64,000 nucleotides of DNA from NCBI GenBank assembly GCA_016714565.1, contig JADKDM010000037.1:248001-312000 (forward strand), read 5' to 3'. Origin of the DNA: Candidatus Villigracilis propinquus. Lineage in GTDB: Bacteria > Chloroflexota > Anaerolineae > Anaerolineales > Villigracilaceae. Below, piece by piece: positions 17,387-26,170 of the stretch. Numbering within the stretch: position 1 is the first letter of the stretch; every line of letters starts with the position of its first letter. The notes under the pieces are model-generated. The model searched no databases. It worked only from the letters and a program-made list of their open reading frames with translations, and was not told the origin of the DNA. The translations under genes and the position numbers were made by a program.

Positions 17387-17761
17387 ATGGCTCAATCGGT
17401 ATTAATTCCCATTTACACAAGCAAAGGCGATGCAGACGCATTCCTGCAGTATCCGTATTTATTCAATCGCAACGGAGATTGGATCGGTTTTGTCACACCG
17501 ATGCGTGAAGTCTATTCCGTGATCGGCGATTTTGTAGGGACGCTGACAAATGACCCACGCATCATTCGCAAACGGGCGACTTCAACGCTCAGACCCCGCC
17601 TTAGCCCGCCTCCACGACCTCCAAAAGTGTATCCACCTGCCACAATTCCGCTGCCGCGCTTGATGGGCGATCTCAGTCATTCTGTCATTGACGTATTACA
17701 GGAAGCCCCGGAACGCCTGCATACCTTAGACTCGGGCGAGCAAAGACAGGACTTGGACTAA
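17387..17761 (+). CDS. Small repeat protein, 4-fold beta-flower-like
   Basis: A 124-residue protein without signal peptide. Residues 8-55 contain successive short repeats of the type aromatic-x-x-x-GD-hydrophobic-G, for example YLFNRNGDWIGFV and EVYSVIGDFVGTL. This looks like the beta-repeat found in proteins annotated as 4-fold beta flower. The second half is Pro/Arg-rich (RPRLSPPPRPPKVYPP) and probably unstructured. Function unknown. It lies 9 nt after gtrA and 6 nt before the thioesterase gene, inside the same operon. Confidence 0.7.
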   Translation: MAQSVLIPIYTSKGDADAFLQYPYLFNRNGDWIGFVTPMREVYSVIGDFVGTLTNDPRIIRKRATSTLRPRLSPPPRPPKVYPPATIPLPRLMGDLSHSVIDVLQEAPERLHTLDSGEQRQDLD

Positions 17762-17767
17762 CCATTT

Positions 17768-18241
17768 ATGACAAATGATCTGACGCCAAAAACTCCGCAT
17801 GCCTCACGAGTCACCCTCTCCCAATTGATGCATCCCGAACATGCCAACCTGATCGGCAATGTCCACGGCGGCTGGATCATGAAACTGGTGGATGAAGCCG
17901 GCGCGCTGGCTTGTATGCGCCACGCCCAAAAGAAAGTCGTCACCGTGGCTATTGACTCGATGACCTTTCGCCAGCCGATCCGCATCGGAGATTTGATCGT
18001 CCTGAACGCAGAAGTGACCTATACAGGCAAGACTTCCATGGAAGCTGAAGTTCAGGTCGTTGCCGAAAACCCTGTCACCGGCGTGCAGACACACACGAAC
18101 ACCGCATATCTTGTCTATGTTGCCCTGGATGACGAGGGACGCCCCACCCATGTCCCTGCACTGGTGGTTGAGACCGAAGAAGAAAAGGCACGCATGGTTC
18201 AGGCGCAAAGACGTCAGGCGTACCGCATCTCACAGAAATAA
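17768..18241 (+). CDS. Acyl-CoA thioesterase, hot-dog fold (BFIT/YciA type)
   Basis: Hydrolyses acyl-CoA thioesters. The 157-residue product is a single hot-dog domain: LSQLMHPEHANLIGNVHGGW leads into the central helix with the Asp/Glu active-site motif KLVDEAGALACMRHA (about 40-54), then VTVAIDSMTFRQPIRIGD (about 59-76) and a late VYVALDDEGRP turn, typical of this thioesterase group. No signal peptide. Its place among sugar-transfer genes does not explain its substrate. The next gene starts only 10 nt after its stop. Confidence 0.88.
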   Translation: MTNDLTPKTPHASRVTLSQLMHPEHANLIGNVHGGWIMKLVDEAGALACMRHAQKKVVTVAIDSMTFRQPIRIGDLIVLNAEVTYTGKTSMEAEVQVVAENPVTGVQTHTNTAYLVYVALDDEGRPTHVPALVVETEEEKARMVQAQRRQAYRISQK

Positions 18242-18251
18242 TTCTTTCACC

Positions 18252-19793
18252 TTGCAAAACCTCCGCAAACACCCCATACTCATCCTGCTGATCATCAATA
18301 TCGCAATCGGCCTGTTTACCTTTCGCAGCTTCGGCTTATCCTGGGATGAGCCGCTCTTTTACGATTACGCCAACGCCCTGCCGTACGCCTACACTCCCGG
18401 TGAATGGTTCAGCGGAAATTTTGATCTTCAAAACGCCTATGGCTCCAGCAGTTCAGACCATGCCAACCGTGGACCTGCTTACATATTAATTGCCCGCCCT
18501 ATTGTTTCACTCGTTGAAACAATAGGTATTGACAATGCTTCTGCCTGGCATCTCATCAACTTTCTAACCTTCCAACTTGGAATCTATCTTTTTTACCGTT
18601 TTGCATCTAAATGGATGAACAGCATATCTGCATTGGCTGCGAGTACATTTTTCGCATACCAGCCGCTTTTATGGGGACATTCCTTTATCAACCCAAAAGA
18701 CATTCCCTTCCTTGTCTTTTTCATCGGCTCCATGTGTTTTGGTTTTGAACTGGTGGATGAAATTGCTGAACATGGAAAAGTAAAATTTACGAAAATTCTA
18801 GCCGCGGCCTTCTTTCTTGGAGTTGCCACGTCCATTCGTGTCCTGGGTCCACTGGCTGCGATATTGACAGGACTTTACGCTCTCAGCCAATTGGACAAAA
18901 TAAAGCTGGTCGAACTGGTAAAACATTTTGCAGTGTATGCCGCCCTCACGCTTTTGATCACCTTCATCACATGGCCTTATCTGTGGACAAATCCCCTGCA
19001 AAAGTTTATTGAGGTGTTTAGTTTCTCATCCGATAACCCAACTCAGCTAACCGTTCTTTTCATGGGCAATCAATACAAAGCAGACGAGCTTCCGCGCCGC
19101 TACCTGCCCACCCTTCTTGGCTACACGCTTACCGAACCCACCTGGCTATTATTCATCACTGGGCTTGCAATTGGATTCTGGAAATCAAATAATCGCCAAA
19201 AAATCGCACTCATTCTCACTTTGCTTTGGTTTATCATTCCCGCAGCATACGTCATCCTTCGCAAACCGCCAATGTATGATGGCTTTCGGCATTTCCTTTT
19301 CATCCTGCCGCCTGTCTTCATTTTTTCAGGGTTCGCCTTCGGGAAGCTGTTTGAACTTTTCAAAACAAATTGGGCAAAGGGACTTGCAATTGCATCAATT
19401 CTCGCCTTTGGGATCATTCCCTCGCTTCAACTTCACCCCTATGAATATGCGTATTACAACTCCTATATTGGCGGAACGTCAGGTGCATTCCGTCAATATG
19501 AAACAGAGTTTTGGCTGACTTGTTATCGTGAAGCAGTCCTAACGCTAAATGAAGAAGCGCCCGCCAGTTCAAATTTATTCGTCAAACGCGAACCGTACAT
19601 CGCAGCGTACTACATAAGAGCAGATATCACCGTCTACGATCTCCGCACGGACTTTGGCAAAGCTCAATCCGGCGATTATGTTCTGATCAATTCCCGCTCC
19701 AACGAAGATATCAAAACGCTCAAAGACCTCCCCATCTTCCTGCAAACCGGGCGTAGAGGCGTGGACTTTTGCGTTATAAAACAACTCCCGTAA
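18252..19793 (+). CDS. Polytopic GT-C-type glycosyltransferase (ArnT/PMT-like)
   Basis: Large integral membrane protein, about 513 residues, resembling lipid-phosphate-sugar-dependent glycosyltransferases. The first helix is followed by an acidic loop GLSWDEPLFYDYAN, corresponding to the conserved Asp-containing first extracytoplasmic loop of the GT-C fold, and about nine further membrane helices. The C-terminal soluble part (from about 400) contains YAYYNSYIGG, common in such proteins. The frame is open upstream to 18060, but that part overlaps the thioesterase gene out of frame and is Arg/His-rich. I therefore use the TTG at 18252; an AATAAT box lies 9 nt before it. The start is moderately certain. 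Confidence 0.78.
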   Translation: MQNLRKHPILILLIINIAIGLFTFRSFGLSWDEPLFYDYANALPYAYTPGEWFSGNFDLQNAYGSSSSDHANRGPAYILIARPIVSLVETIGIDNASAWHLINFLTFQLGIYLFYRFASKWMNSISALAASTFFAYQPLLWGHSFINPKDIPFLVFFIGSMCFGFELVDEIAEHGKVKFTKILAAAFFLGVATSIRVLGPLAAILTGLYALSQLDKIKLVELVKHFAVYAALTLLITFITWPYLWTNPLQKFIEVFSFSSDNPTQLTVLFMGNQYKADELPRRYLPTLLGYTLTEPTWLLFITGLAIGFWKSNNRQKIALILTLLWFIIPAAYVILRKPPMYDGFRHFLFILPPVFIFSGFAFGKLFELFKTNWAKGLAIASILAFGIIPSLQLHPYEYAYYNSYIGGTSGAFRQYETEFWLTCYREAVLTLNEEAPASSNLFVKREPYIAAYYIRADITVYDLRTDFGKAQSGDYVLINSRSNEDIKTLKDLPIFLQTGRRGVDFCVIKQLP

Positions 19794-19815
19794 TTCTTTT
19801 TATCTTTGGTCAATA

Positions 19816-21792
19816 ATGAAAACTCTCCGCTCCGCCACGAAAAATCCCATTACCATCCTCGCACTGCTAACTCTGGCTGCTTATGGATCGCTCGTCCCAT
19901 TTACTGGCTTTTACTGGGACGATTGGCCCTTTGCATGGATCACAAAATTCCTCGGACCTGCTGAGTTTGTACCCGCGTTCCTTCCCTTCCGTCCGTTTCT
20001 GGGGCCGATCTTTTACGTCACCACCAGCCTAATTCCGCCTCAACCGATCTATTGGCAGATATTCGCCGTCATCATTCGTTTCATCATGGGACTCTCCCTC
20101 TGGTGGAGTTTGGGAAAGGTGTGGCCCGAAAAACACCGCCTGAATTTTATCGCCGCACTGCTTATGATCATCTTCCCCGGGTACAGCCAGCATTGGGTGG
20201 CGTTGACTCACATCAATCAGGAATTGATCCCCTTTATTCTTTACATCCTGTCCATCGGCTTCACATTCAAAGCCCTGCGTTCTGAAAAACCACTGGCTTA
20301 CACAGGTATCGCGGTACTACTTCAGATCTGCGCCATCTATCCAACCGAATACATGTTCCCATTGGAAAGCCTGCGCCTTCTGCTTTTGTTCTTCTTCTTT
20401 TTTGAAGGGACAATAATAAATCGTCTCCGCTCCACCATGAAAATCTGGTGGCCTTATTTGACTGTATGGATATCGAACGCTCTGTGGTTGGTTTACTACT
20501 ACAGATTCGGCCCCTACAATTCCTATGAAGTAAAGGTGATCGAATCCATCAATTACTCAGGCTTGTTGCTTGAAGTGTTGGATACGATCTGGAAAACATG
20601 CTTTTACATTTGGGTTCAGATCTTCACGCTTCTGTCCAAAACCATCACAGCGCCTACATCACTGCTAACCATTGGACTGGTAATCGTTTCGTTGCTTGTC
20701 CTAACCCGCATTCTGCCTCTGATCGAAGGGGACAGTGAAAACAAAAACTTTTCCCTTTCCCTTATGCTGACAGGTTTCATCAGTATCCTGATCGGGCGGC
20801 TGCCATCCCTCGCCGCGGCACTGCCGCTGAAATTGCAAACCACCAATGACCGTTATATGGTCTCGATGATGATCGGGAGCATCTTCTTCATGATCGGCGC
20901 GGCGGAGTTGCTGATCCGAAAGCCCAAAGTCAGAGCATATTTTTTCATCATGCTCATTGCTCTGGGAATTGGACAACAGTTTTTCACGGGCAATGTCTTC
21001 CGCAGGGATTGGGAAAAGCAAAAGGAATTTTACTGGCAGCTGACTTCGCGCATCCCAGCCTTGCAGCCAAACACCACCCTGCTCACCTATCAGCTTCCAA
21101 CAGAATACGAACCTGACCTATCCTATACGGGCCCTATCAACTGGATGTACGCGCCAAATCTGACACCGCCAGTTCTTCCGTACGCTCTTATCTACACAGA
21201 AAAACGCATCGGAGGATATACCCTTCCCTCGCTTGCGCCCAATTCACCGATCAGGTTTAACTATCGCACAACAACATTCAACGGCTCCACCTCAGAGGTG
21301 GTTGTGATCTACATGCCCGTCAATGGGTGCATGCGTGTGCTTGACCCGGCTCGTGGCGACGCAGACACGTACTCCAAACAGCCAGACGAATTGGTTCAGG
21401 CGATCCTTTTATCTGACCCGACCCGCATCATCACCGATCCGGCGACACCCGCCACGCCTTCGTTTTTGAGTGAAAAAGAACCTGTCAATTGGTGCTCCTA
21501 TTTCACAAAAGCAGAACTGGCGCACCAGCTTGGTGATTACGAAAAGACGATCCGTCTTTTGGATGAAGCCACAACTCTCGGCTACCAACCTGAGGACTTG
21601 AATGAATGGCTCATCTATATTGACGCGCTCGCGCGAACAGACAAAACTGATTCAGCGCAGGAAAAATCTGTCAGAATACTGGATCAAGATCCCCGTATGA
21701 AAAGAGGCGTGTGTGTCGTGTGGCGTCAACTCGAAGCGGTGACACTTCAACCCGCGGTCGACTTCCAGCAATCGCTGGGGTGCAATCAATAA
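19816..21792 (+). CDS. Large polytopic membrane protein, GT-C-like
   Basis: A 658-residue protein with about ten membrane helices up to residue 400. Its first loop contains the acidic motif FYWDDWPFAW (about 34-43), where GT-C glycosyltransferases keep their catalytic Asp, so it is probably a glucosyl- or mannosyltransferase-like enzyme of the envelope. Residues from about 420 form a soluble extracytoplasmic part, and the last 130 residues include a helical repeat-like stretch (ELAHQLGDYEKTIRLLDEAT) suggestive of a TPR. It follows the previous membrane protein after 22 nt. Specific function cannot be assigned. Confidence 0.72.
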   Translation: MKTLRSATKNPITILALLTLAAYGSLVPFTGFYWDDWPFAWITKFLGPAEFVPAFLPFRPFLGPIFYVTTSLIPPQPIYWQIFAVIIRFIMGLSLWWSLGKVWPEKHRLNFIAALLMIIFPGYSQHWVALTHINQELIPFILYILSIGFTFKALRSEKPLAYTGIAVLLQICAIYPTEYMFPLESLRLLLLFFFFFEGTIINRLRSTMKIWWPYLTVWISNALWLVYYYRFGPYNSYEVKVIESINYSGLLLEVLDTIWKTCFYIWVQIFTLLSKTITAPTSLLTIGLVIVSLLVLTRILPLIEGDSENKNFSLSLMLTGFISILIGRLPSLAAALPLKLQTTNDRYMVSMMIGSIFFMIGAAELLIRKPKVRAYFFIMLIALGIGQQFFTGNVFRRDWEKQKEFYWQLTSRIPALQPNTTLLTYQLPTEYEPDLSYTGPINWMYAPNLTPPVLPYALIYTEKRIGGYTLPSLAPNSPIRFNYRTTTFNGSTSEVVVIYMPVNGCMRVLDPARGDADTYSKQPDELVQAILLSDPTRIITDPATPATPSFLSEKEPVNWCSYFTKAELAHQLGDYEKTIRLLDEATTLGYQPEDLNEWLIYIDALARTDKTDSAQEKSVRILDQDPRMKRGVCVVWRQLEAVTLQPAVDFQQSLGCNQ

Positions 21793-21794
21793 GC

Positions 21795-21800
21795 TATAAT
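21795..21800 (+). promoter_or_regulatory. -10 box of the polysaccharide deacetylase gene, leaderless arrangement
   Basis: TATAAT lies 8 nt before the ATG at 21809, with no ribosome site in between. It overlaps the end of the preceding gene, so this gene may start its own transcript. Confidence 0.5.
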
Positions 21801-21808
21801 CTGCCGCC

Positions 21809-22645
21809 ATGACGCCGTCGCCCCGCTTGTTACTCACCATAGATTACGAATCCTGGTTTGCCCCATCCCGCAGATATGATTTTCTCGCGCCTGAAAAACG
21901 CCACACACTCGATGATGGTTTTTCACGAGACGCCATTGACCCGATCCTTGAAAAATTCGGGGATGCAAAGGTGAGTTTTTATCTCGTCGGTGAATTGGTG
22001 GAGTGGTATCCTGAACTGCCGCAAAAAATAATGGATGCAGGCCACGAGGTTGGCTTTCATTGCCAGGTACATCGCCCGCTAAACCTCGTTGAAGATGTTG
22101 AACTCGATCTACGTCATTCCGTTGCGTGGCGAAAAAAATATAACGTGCATGGCTTTCGCGCGCCAATGATCAATACTGTTGAAGGCGTGTATCCGCTGCT
22201 TGAGAAGAACGGCTTCACGTACAGCTCATCTCTTTACGCGCCAACAGGAACGGTTATAAAAAAAGGAAATGTCTTGGAGATCCCTGCCAGCACACTGCCT
22301 CTGCTTGGAAAACCCTCCAGCTTTCACGCGCCGCGCCGCATGGACTTGCCACTTGTGTTCGGCGGAGAATTTCCATACGGCTCCAGTTTTATGAGCGGCC
22401 TCTTTCGAAAAACCGTTTTCAAAATTATCGAAAAAGAATTAAAGGCTGGCTTGAGTCCCGTGATCTTTTTACATCCATACGAAATCGTTTCACCCGCGAA
22501 TTGGCCTGCCCGCTTCGCGCGTGATCTGCTCGCCAACCCGCTTCTCTACCCATTCACCCTGAATAAATCTTCGTTCCTACATGATCTATTGCGTAATTTT
22601 TCCACATCCACCGTGGAAGCGTATGTAAGCGAGGCCAACCAATGA
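21809..22645 (+). CDS. Polysaccharide deacetylase (NodB fold)
   Basis: Metal-dependent sugar N-deacetylase, carbohydrate esterase family 4 type. In the 278-residue product the NodB motifs are visible: LTIDYESWF (first Asp, about residue 10), the metal-binding His pair in HEVGFHCQVH (about 77-86), the Arg motif HGFRAPM (about 113-119), and the late FLHPYEI His (about 218-224). No signal peptide, so it may act in the cytoplasm or need export by other means. The gene overlaps the FemAB-like gene by 4 bp. The deacetylase plus FemAB pairing resembles exopolysaccharide loci of the XrtA/PEP-CTERM kind, although no exosortase is seen here. Confidence 0.87.
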   Translation: MTPSPRLLLTIDYESWFAPSRRYDFLAPEKRHTLDDGFSRDAIDPILEKFGDAKVSFYLVGELVEWYPELPQKIMDAGHEVGFHCQVHRPLNLVEDVELDLRHSVAWRKKYNVHGFRAPMINTVEGVYPLLEKNGFTYSSSLYAPTGTVIKKGNVLEIPASTLPLLGKPSSFHAPRRMDLPLVFGGEFPYGSSFMSGLFRKTVFKIIEKELKAGLSPVIFLHPYEIVSPANWPARFARDLLANPLLYPFTLNKSSFLHDLLRNFSTSTVEAYVSEANQ

Positions 22646-23664
22646 AAGCGCAACTTGTCGACTCATTAAATTTTCCATCGCTCGAAAAAAAGTTGAGTTT
22701 CGCTGGTCTTGATAGCTGGCTGAATCTCGTACATGAAATGTATGGATACAAAACCTATCGCTATGCGGTTATCGAAAATTCCCATGTGCTTGCCGCGCTT
22801 GGGTTGGTGGAAATCAATCACCCCGTCTTCGGGCATTATCTCGCCACCGCGCCCTTCGACAGCTACGGCGGACTTGCCTACGAAACTCCCGAGGCCCGCG
22901 ATCTATTATTGGATGAAGCCCACCGCCTCGCAGAAGATGTCAAAGCTGAATACGTTTCCATCCGCTTTGACGAAGGCGCCTCGACCCCACCTGACAACTG
23001 GCAGCAAAGCCCCAATTATTTCACCTATCTGATAGACCTCCCCGCCACCCCTGACGAGCTGCTCAAAACATTTTCATCCGACCACCGCAATCACGTCCGC
23101 AAATCCCTCAAAAAGGGATTCAGCATCCGCTACGGCCACCTCGACCTTTTGGACGACATCTACGAAGCGCTTGCAAAAAGTATGCACGAGCTTGGCTCGC
23201 CATATCATGCAAAAAACTACCTCCGCAAAATGGCCGAACTTTTAGGCGACACGCTGGAATTTGCCGTGCTTTACAACGCGCAAGGGAAAATTTCCGGCGG
23301 CGGCGTTTTTATTTATCAAGATGACACCATCTTCAATCTCCATGCCAACATCCTGCGCCATGCCCGCTCGGCGTACGCTGGTGAATTTCTGTACTGGTCT
23401 GTCATCGAACGCGCCATCCAAAAGGGACTGAAAACCTTCGACCTTGGCCGCAGCCTCGTTGGCTCTGGCAACGAAGTCTTCAAAGTGAAATGGTCGCCGC
23501 GCAAACAATTGCTCGCGTACTGGTATTGGCTCGCGCCCGGTCATGAACTGCCGTCGCTCAACCAAAAAAATCCAAAATTCCAATTGGTCATCGCCATCTG
23601 GAAGCGCCTGCCCGCCTTCATTGTCCGCGCCATCGGACCGTATCTCATCCGCGGTCTGGCGTAA
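22642..23664 (+). CDS. FemAB-like GNAT-fold transferase
   Basis: A 340-residue protein of the FemAB/BioF2-like acetyltransferase group. Two GNAT-like halves are suggested: the N-terminal part with HYLATAPFDSYGGLAY (about residues 67-82), and the C-terminal part with the characteristic LDLGRSLVGSG-type motif (TFDLGRSLVGSGNEVFKVKW, about 269-288) preceded by AGEFLYWSVIERAIQKG. Relatives in exopolysaccharide clusters are annotated as FemAB-related PEP-CTERM-associated proteins. Whether it transfers an amino acid, acyl or other group is not known. The start codon overlaps the deacetylase stop (ATGA). Confidence 0.82.
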   Translation: MKAQLVDSLNFPSLEKKLSFAGLDSWLNLVHEMYGYKTYRYAVIENSHVLAALGLVEINHPVFGHYLATAPFDSYGGLAYETPEARDLLLDEAHRLAEDVKAEYVSIRFDEGASTPPDNWQQSPNYFTYLIDLPATPDELLKTFSSDHRNHVRKSLKKGFSIRYGHLDLLDDIYEALAKSMHELGSPYHAKNYLRKMAELLGDTLEFAVLYNAQGKISGGGVFIYQDDTIFNLHANILRHARSAYAGEFLYWSVIERAIQKGLKTFDLGRSLVGSGNEVFKVKWSPRKQLLAYWYWLAPGHELPSLNQKNPKFQLVIAIWKRLPAFIVRAIGPYLIRGLA

Positions 23665-23681
23665 ATTCATCTGTGGAAATT

Positions 23682-24284
23682 ATGAACTACATCCTTTATC
23701 CGCTCAAAGAAATCAACCCCAGCCTGCTCCCGCGCATTGCACAGATCCATATGGAAGATGCAGGGCTGCTCTCCAGGCTGGGTTATCCCTTCGTGCTGCG
23801 CTACTTTGAAATGGCGGTCAAAGATGATCGCGCCTTTGGTTTTTACGCGCAGGAAAATGAAACAGGCGAGATCATGGGATTCAGCCTTGCATCTCCTGAA
23901 CCATCCGCACTCACATCCAACCTGACGCATGACCGTGGCTGGTTCATCAGGCAAATTCTGAAGGTCTTCTTTACCCGTCCGCTTGTTTTTTTTCAGATGG
24001 TCATTTCCAGCATCACCATTCAGGGACAAATGGAAGATGACCCCGCCGCCATCGAATGTGTCTATTTCACTGTGGACCCGAAATTTCGAGGGCAAAAGCT
24101 CGGACGTACCCTGCAAAATGCATTGATGGATGAAGGCCGCAGACGGGGATACAAAAAAATATTCGCCAGCATCGAAACGTGGAACGAGGCCAGCCTTAAG
24201 GCAACGCAGGCAAATGGATTTACAATTGCCAAAACCTTCCGTGAAGGAAAATACCACAGGCACCGCCTGGAAAGTAAATTATAA
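23682..24284 (+). CDS. GNAT family N-acetyltransferase
   Basis: About 200 residues. The acetyl-CoA-binding motif A is VDPKFRGQKLGRTLQNALMDEGRRRG (about 132-157), with the Q/R-x-x-G-x-G/A turn shown by RGQKLG; the following ASIETWNEASLKATQANGF segment is the usual motif B with the conserved Asn/Phe. The N-terminal 125 residues contain an unusually long insert with a hydrophobic stretch (FTRPLVFFQMVISSI). The substrate is unknown. I use the ATG at 23682; a GTG at 23673 in the same frame is equally possible because no clear ribosome site is visible. It ends the polysaccharide run. Confidence 0.82.
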   Translation: MNYILYPLKEINPSLLPRIAQIHMEDAGLLSRLGYPFVLRYFEMAVKDDRAFGFYAQENETGEIMGFSLASPEPSALTSNLTHDRGWFIRQILKVFFTRPLVFFQMVISSITIQGQMEDDPAAIECVYFTVDPKFRGQKLGRTLQNALMDEGRRRGYKKIFASIETWNEASLKATQANGFTIAKTFREGKYHRHRLESKL

Positions 24285-24286
24285 AA

Positions 24287-25261
24287 ATGACCACACACCG
24301 AGAACGTATTCAAGCCTGCCTCAACAACGAGGCAACAGACCGCACCCCAATCGCACTTTGGCGGCATTTCCCCGTAGAGGACCAAAACCCTGAAACCCTC
24401 GCTGCCGCCACGCTGAGGCACCAAAGCGCGTATGATTTTGACATCGTCAAAGTGACACCGTCCTCCTCCTTCGCCGTCAAAGACTGGGGCGTGGACGATG
24501 AATGGATGGGCGACGCGGAAGGCTCGCGCCGTTACACCAAACGCATCATCAAAGACCCCGGGGATTGGGAAAAACTCCCCGTGCTGGACCCAACCTCTCC
24601 GCATCTCGCGGGACAGTTGGACTGCCTCCGTTTGATCAAGCAGAAACTTGACCCAGAGACTCCCATCATCCAAACCATCTTCAATCCGCTTTCACAGGCG
24701 AAGAATTTGGCAGGCAATGACCTGCTGCTGGAGCACATCCGCAAATACCCTGAAGCGGTAAAAAAAGGGTTGGAAACCATCACCAAATCCGCGGTCAAAT
24801 TTGTGGAAGCGGTCTGCGATGTCGGCGTGGATGGGATCTTCTACGCCATGCAGCACGCGCAGGGCAGCATGCTCGAACTGGAAGAATACAAAACCATCGC
24901 TTTGCCATATGACCAGAAGACTCTCGCGCCAGCTAAAGACTTGTGGTGCAACATGCTTCACCTGCATGGCAAGGATGTTTATTTTTCACTGCTGCGTCTC
25001 GTAGACTTTCAAATCGTCAACTGGCATGACCGCGAAACCTACCCATCGCTTTCCGAAGCGCAGAGTCTCTTCAAAGGTGCGCTGTGCGGCGGCCTCAGAC
25101 AGGATTCTCTCACGTTGGAGTATCCAGACCAGGTTAAGAGAGAAGCGGAAGATGCCATTAAGCAGACGAACGGCAAACGCTTCATCCTCGGCACGGGATG
25201 TGTAGTCCCCATCACCGCATCGCATGAAAATTATATGGCAGCAAGGAAAAGTGTTGAATGA
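24287..25261 (+). CDS. Uroporphyrinogen decarboxylase (UroD/MtaA) family protein
   Basis: TIM-barrel protein of the URO-D superfamily. The 324-residue product begins TTHRERIQACLNNEATDRTP, a typical start for MtaA/MtbA/CmuA-like methyltransferase relatives. It continues with FDIVKVTPS and late SEAQSLFKGALCGGLRQDS (about 258-276) and RFILGTGCVVP (about 296-306), in which the Cys matches the zinc-Cys of corrinoid methyltransferases. True HemE enzymes have an N-terminal RQAGRY motif, which is absent here. A role in haem synthesis is therefore unlikely; methyl transfer is an inference. The rsmD start overlaps its stop by 4 bp. Confidence 0.8.
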   Translation: MTTHRERIQACLNNEATDRTPIALWRHFPVEDQNPETLAAATLRHQSAYDFDIVKVTPSSSFAVKDWGVDDEWMGDAEGSRRYTKRIIKDPGDWEKLPVLDPTSPHLAGQLDCLRLIKQKLDPETPIIQTIFNPLSQAKNLAGNDLLLEHIRKYPEAVKKGLETITKSAVKFVEAVCDVGVDGIFYAMQHAQGSMLELEEYKTIALPYDQKTLAPAKDLWCNMLHLHGKDVYFSLLRLVDFQIVNWHDRETYPSLSEAQSLFKGALCGGLRQDSLTLEYPDQVKREAEDAIKQTNGKRFILGTGCVVPITASHENYMAARKSVE

Positions 25262-25812
25262 GTCTCAGGGTGATTTCGGGAACTGCGAGAGGCAGAAAAT
25301 TAAAGTCAGTGCCAGGTGACACGACCCGCCCCGTGATGGACCGCGTGAAAGAGGCGCTGTTCAATATCCTGATGGATGATGTGATCGATTCAAATTGGTG
25401 GGACTTGTTCGGCGGCACAGGCGCGATCGGCGTCGAAGCATTAAGCCGCGGCGCATCGTTTGTGCGCTTCACAGATTTAAACCGCGCGCCTGTTGAAACC
25501 ATAAAAGAAAATGTGGAACATTGCGGCTTCACCCAGCGATCCGAAATTCGGCGCGGTGATGCATTCAGCCTGCTAAGCGCAAAAGCAGACAAGGCATTTG
25601 AATATATTTATATTGCCCCACCGCAATACAAACAAATGTGGTCAAAGGCGTTGAAACTGGTGGATGGCAACATGAACCTACTGACCGAAGACGGAACGGT
25701 CATTGTACAAATTGACCCGACGGAATACGAGCAGGTTGAATTGAAAAATTTAGTTGAGGGGGAACAACGAAAATATGGAAGTACGCTGCTGGTCTTTTAC
25801 GACCGTGCGTAA
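25258..25812 (+). CDS. rsmD: 16S rRNA guanine-N2 methyltransferase RsmD-like
   Basis: SAM-dependent enzyme expected to methylate G966 of 16S rRNA. The 184-residue product starts LRVISGTARGRKL, the RsmD signature, followed by TRPVMDRVKEALFNIL (23-38), the SAM motif DLFGGTGAIGVEALSRGA (49-66) and the acidic post-II motif. The catalytic motif IV, normally (D/N)PPY, here reads Ala120-Pro-Pro-Gln123 followed by Tyr124. That is unusual for an N-methyltransferase and worth checking. Its stop abuts, base to base, the stop of the next convergent gene. Confidence 0.85.
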   Translation: MSLRVISGTARGRKLKSVPGDTTRPVMDRVKEALFNILMDDVIDSNWWDLFGGTGAIGVEALSRGASFVRFTDLNRAPVETIKENVEHCGFTQRSEIRRGDAFSLLSAKADKAFEYIYIAPPQYKQMWSKALKLVDGNMNLLTEDGTVIVQIDPTEYEQVELKNLVEGEQRKYGSTLLVFYDRA

Positions 25813-26049
25813 CTAGTCGTCTTCATCCTGCACACCGTACACCCGCACAACAGCGGCTTCCACTTCTTTTTCCGAGTGCTTCTCACACGCCACCAATGGA
25901 CGCTGAGAATTACTCACCCGTCTGCCGCCTGCCGTCATCACTTTGCAGTCGATAAATTTTCCCCGTGCATCACTGACCACATAAAGTTGATACAACTTGC
26001 CGCAGACTATGCATCCGTGCATTTCCCCTTTGGTATGTTTGTCGTCCAT
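25813..26049 (-). CDS. Small conserved-type protein with Cys pair, unknown function
   Basis: A 78-residue protein, starting at the ATG at 26049 because GGAGG lies just upstream; an in-frame start at 26097 is less likely. It has one C-x-x-C (CIVC, about residues 13-16) and a later Cys-x-x-His (CEKH, about 55-58), which together could bind one zinc ion. The C-terminus is acidic (VQDEDD). I do not recognise a family. Confidence 0.65.
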   Translation of the reverse strand: MDDKHTKGEMHGCIVCGKLYQLYVVSDARGKFIDCKVMTAGGRRVSNSQRPLVACEKHSEKEVEAAVVRVYGVQDEDD

Positions 26050-26113
26050 AATTGTGCCTCCAATAGTCAGGCAACTATAAATTTCACTAACTCGCAAATA
26101 AACTAGTCACAAT

Positions 26114-26154
26114 CTGACAGCGGACAATGGAACGTGGCCATTGTCCGCTGTCAG
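26114..26154. repeat. Perfect 17-bp palindrome between two minus-strand genes
   Basis: CTGACAGCGGACAATGG (26114-26130) and its exact complement (26138-26154) flank a 7-nt loop. It lies downstream of the membrane-bound cyclophilin gene. No T-tract on either side, so it resembles a REP-like repeat or 3' stabiliser. Confidence 0.65.
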
Positions 26155-26170
26155 TTGTTAAACCTGCAAT

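Noticed and set aside
18060..18251. N-terminal extension of the GT-C protein at 18252
   Set aside because: It overlaps the thioesterase gene in another frame and lacks coding character.
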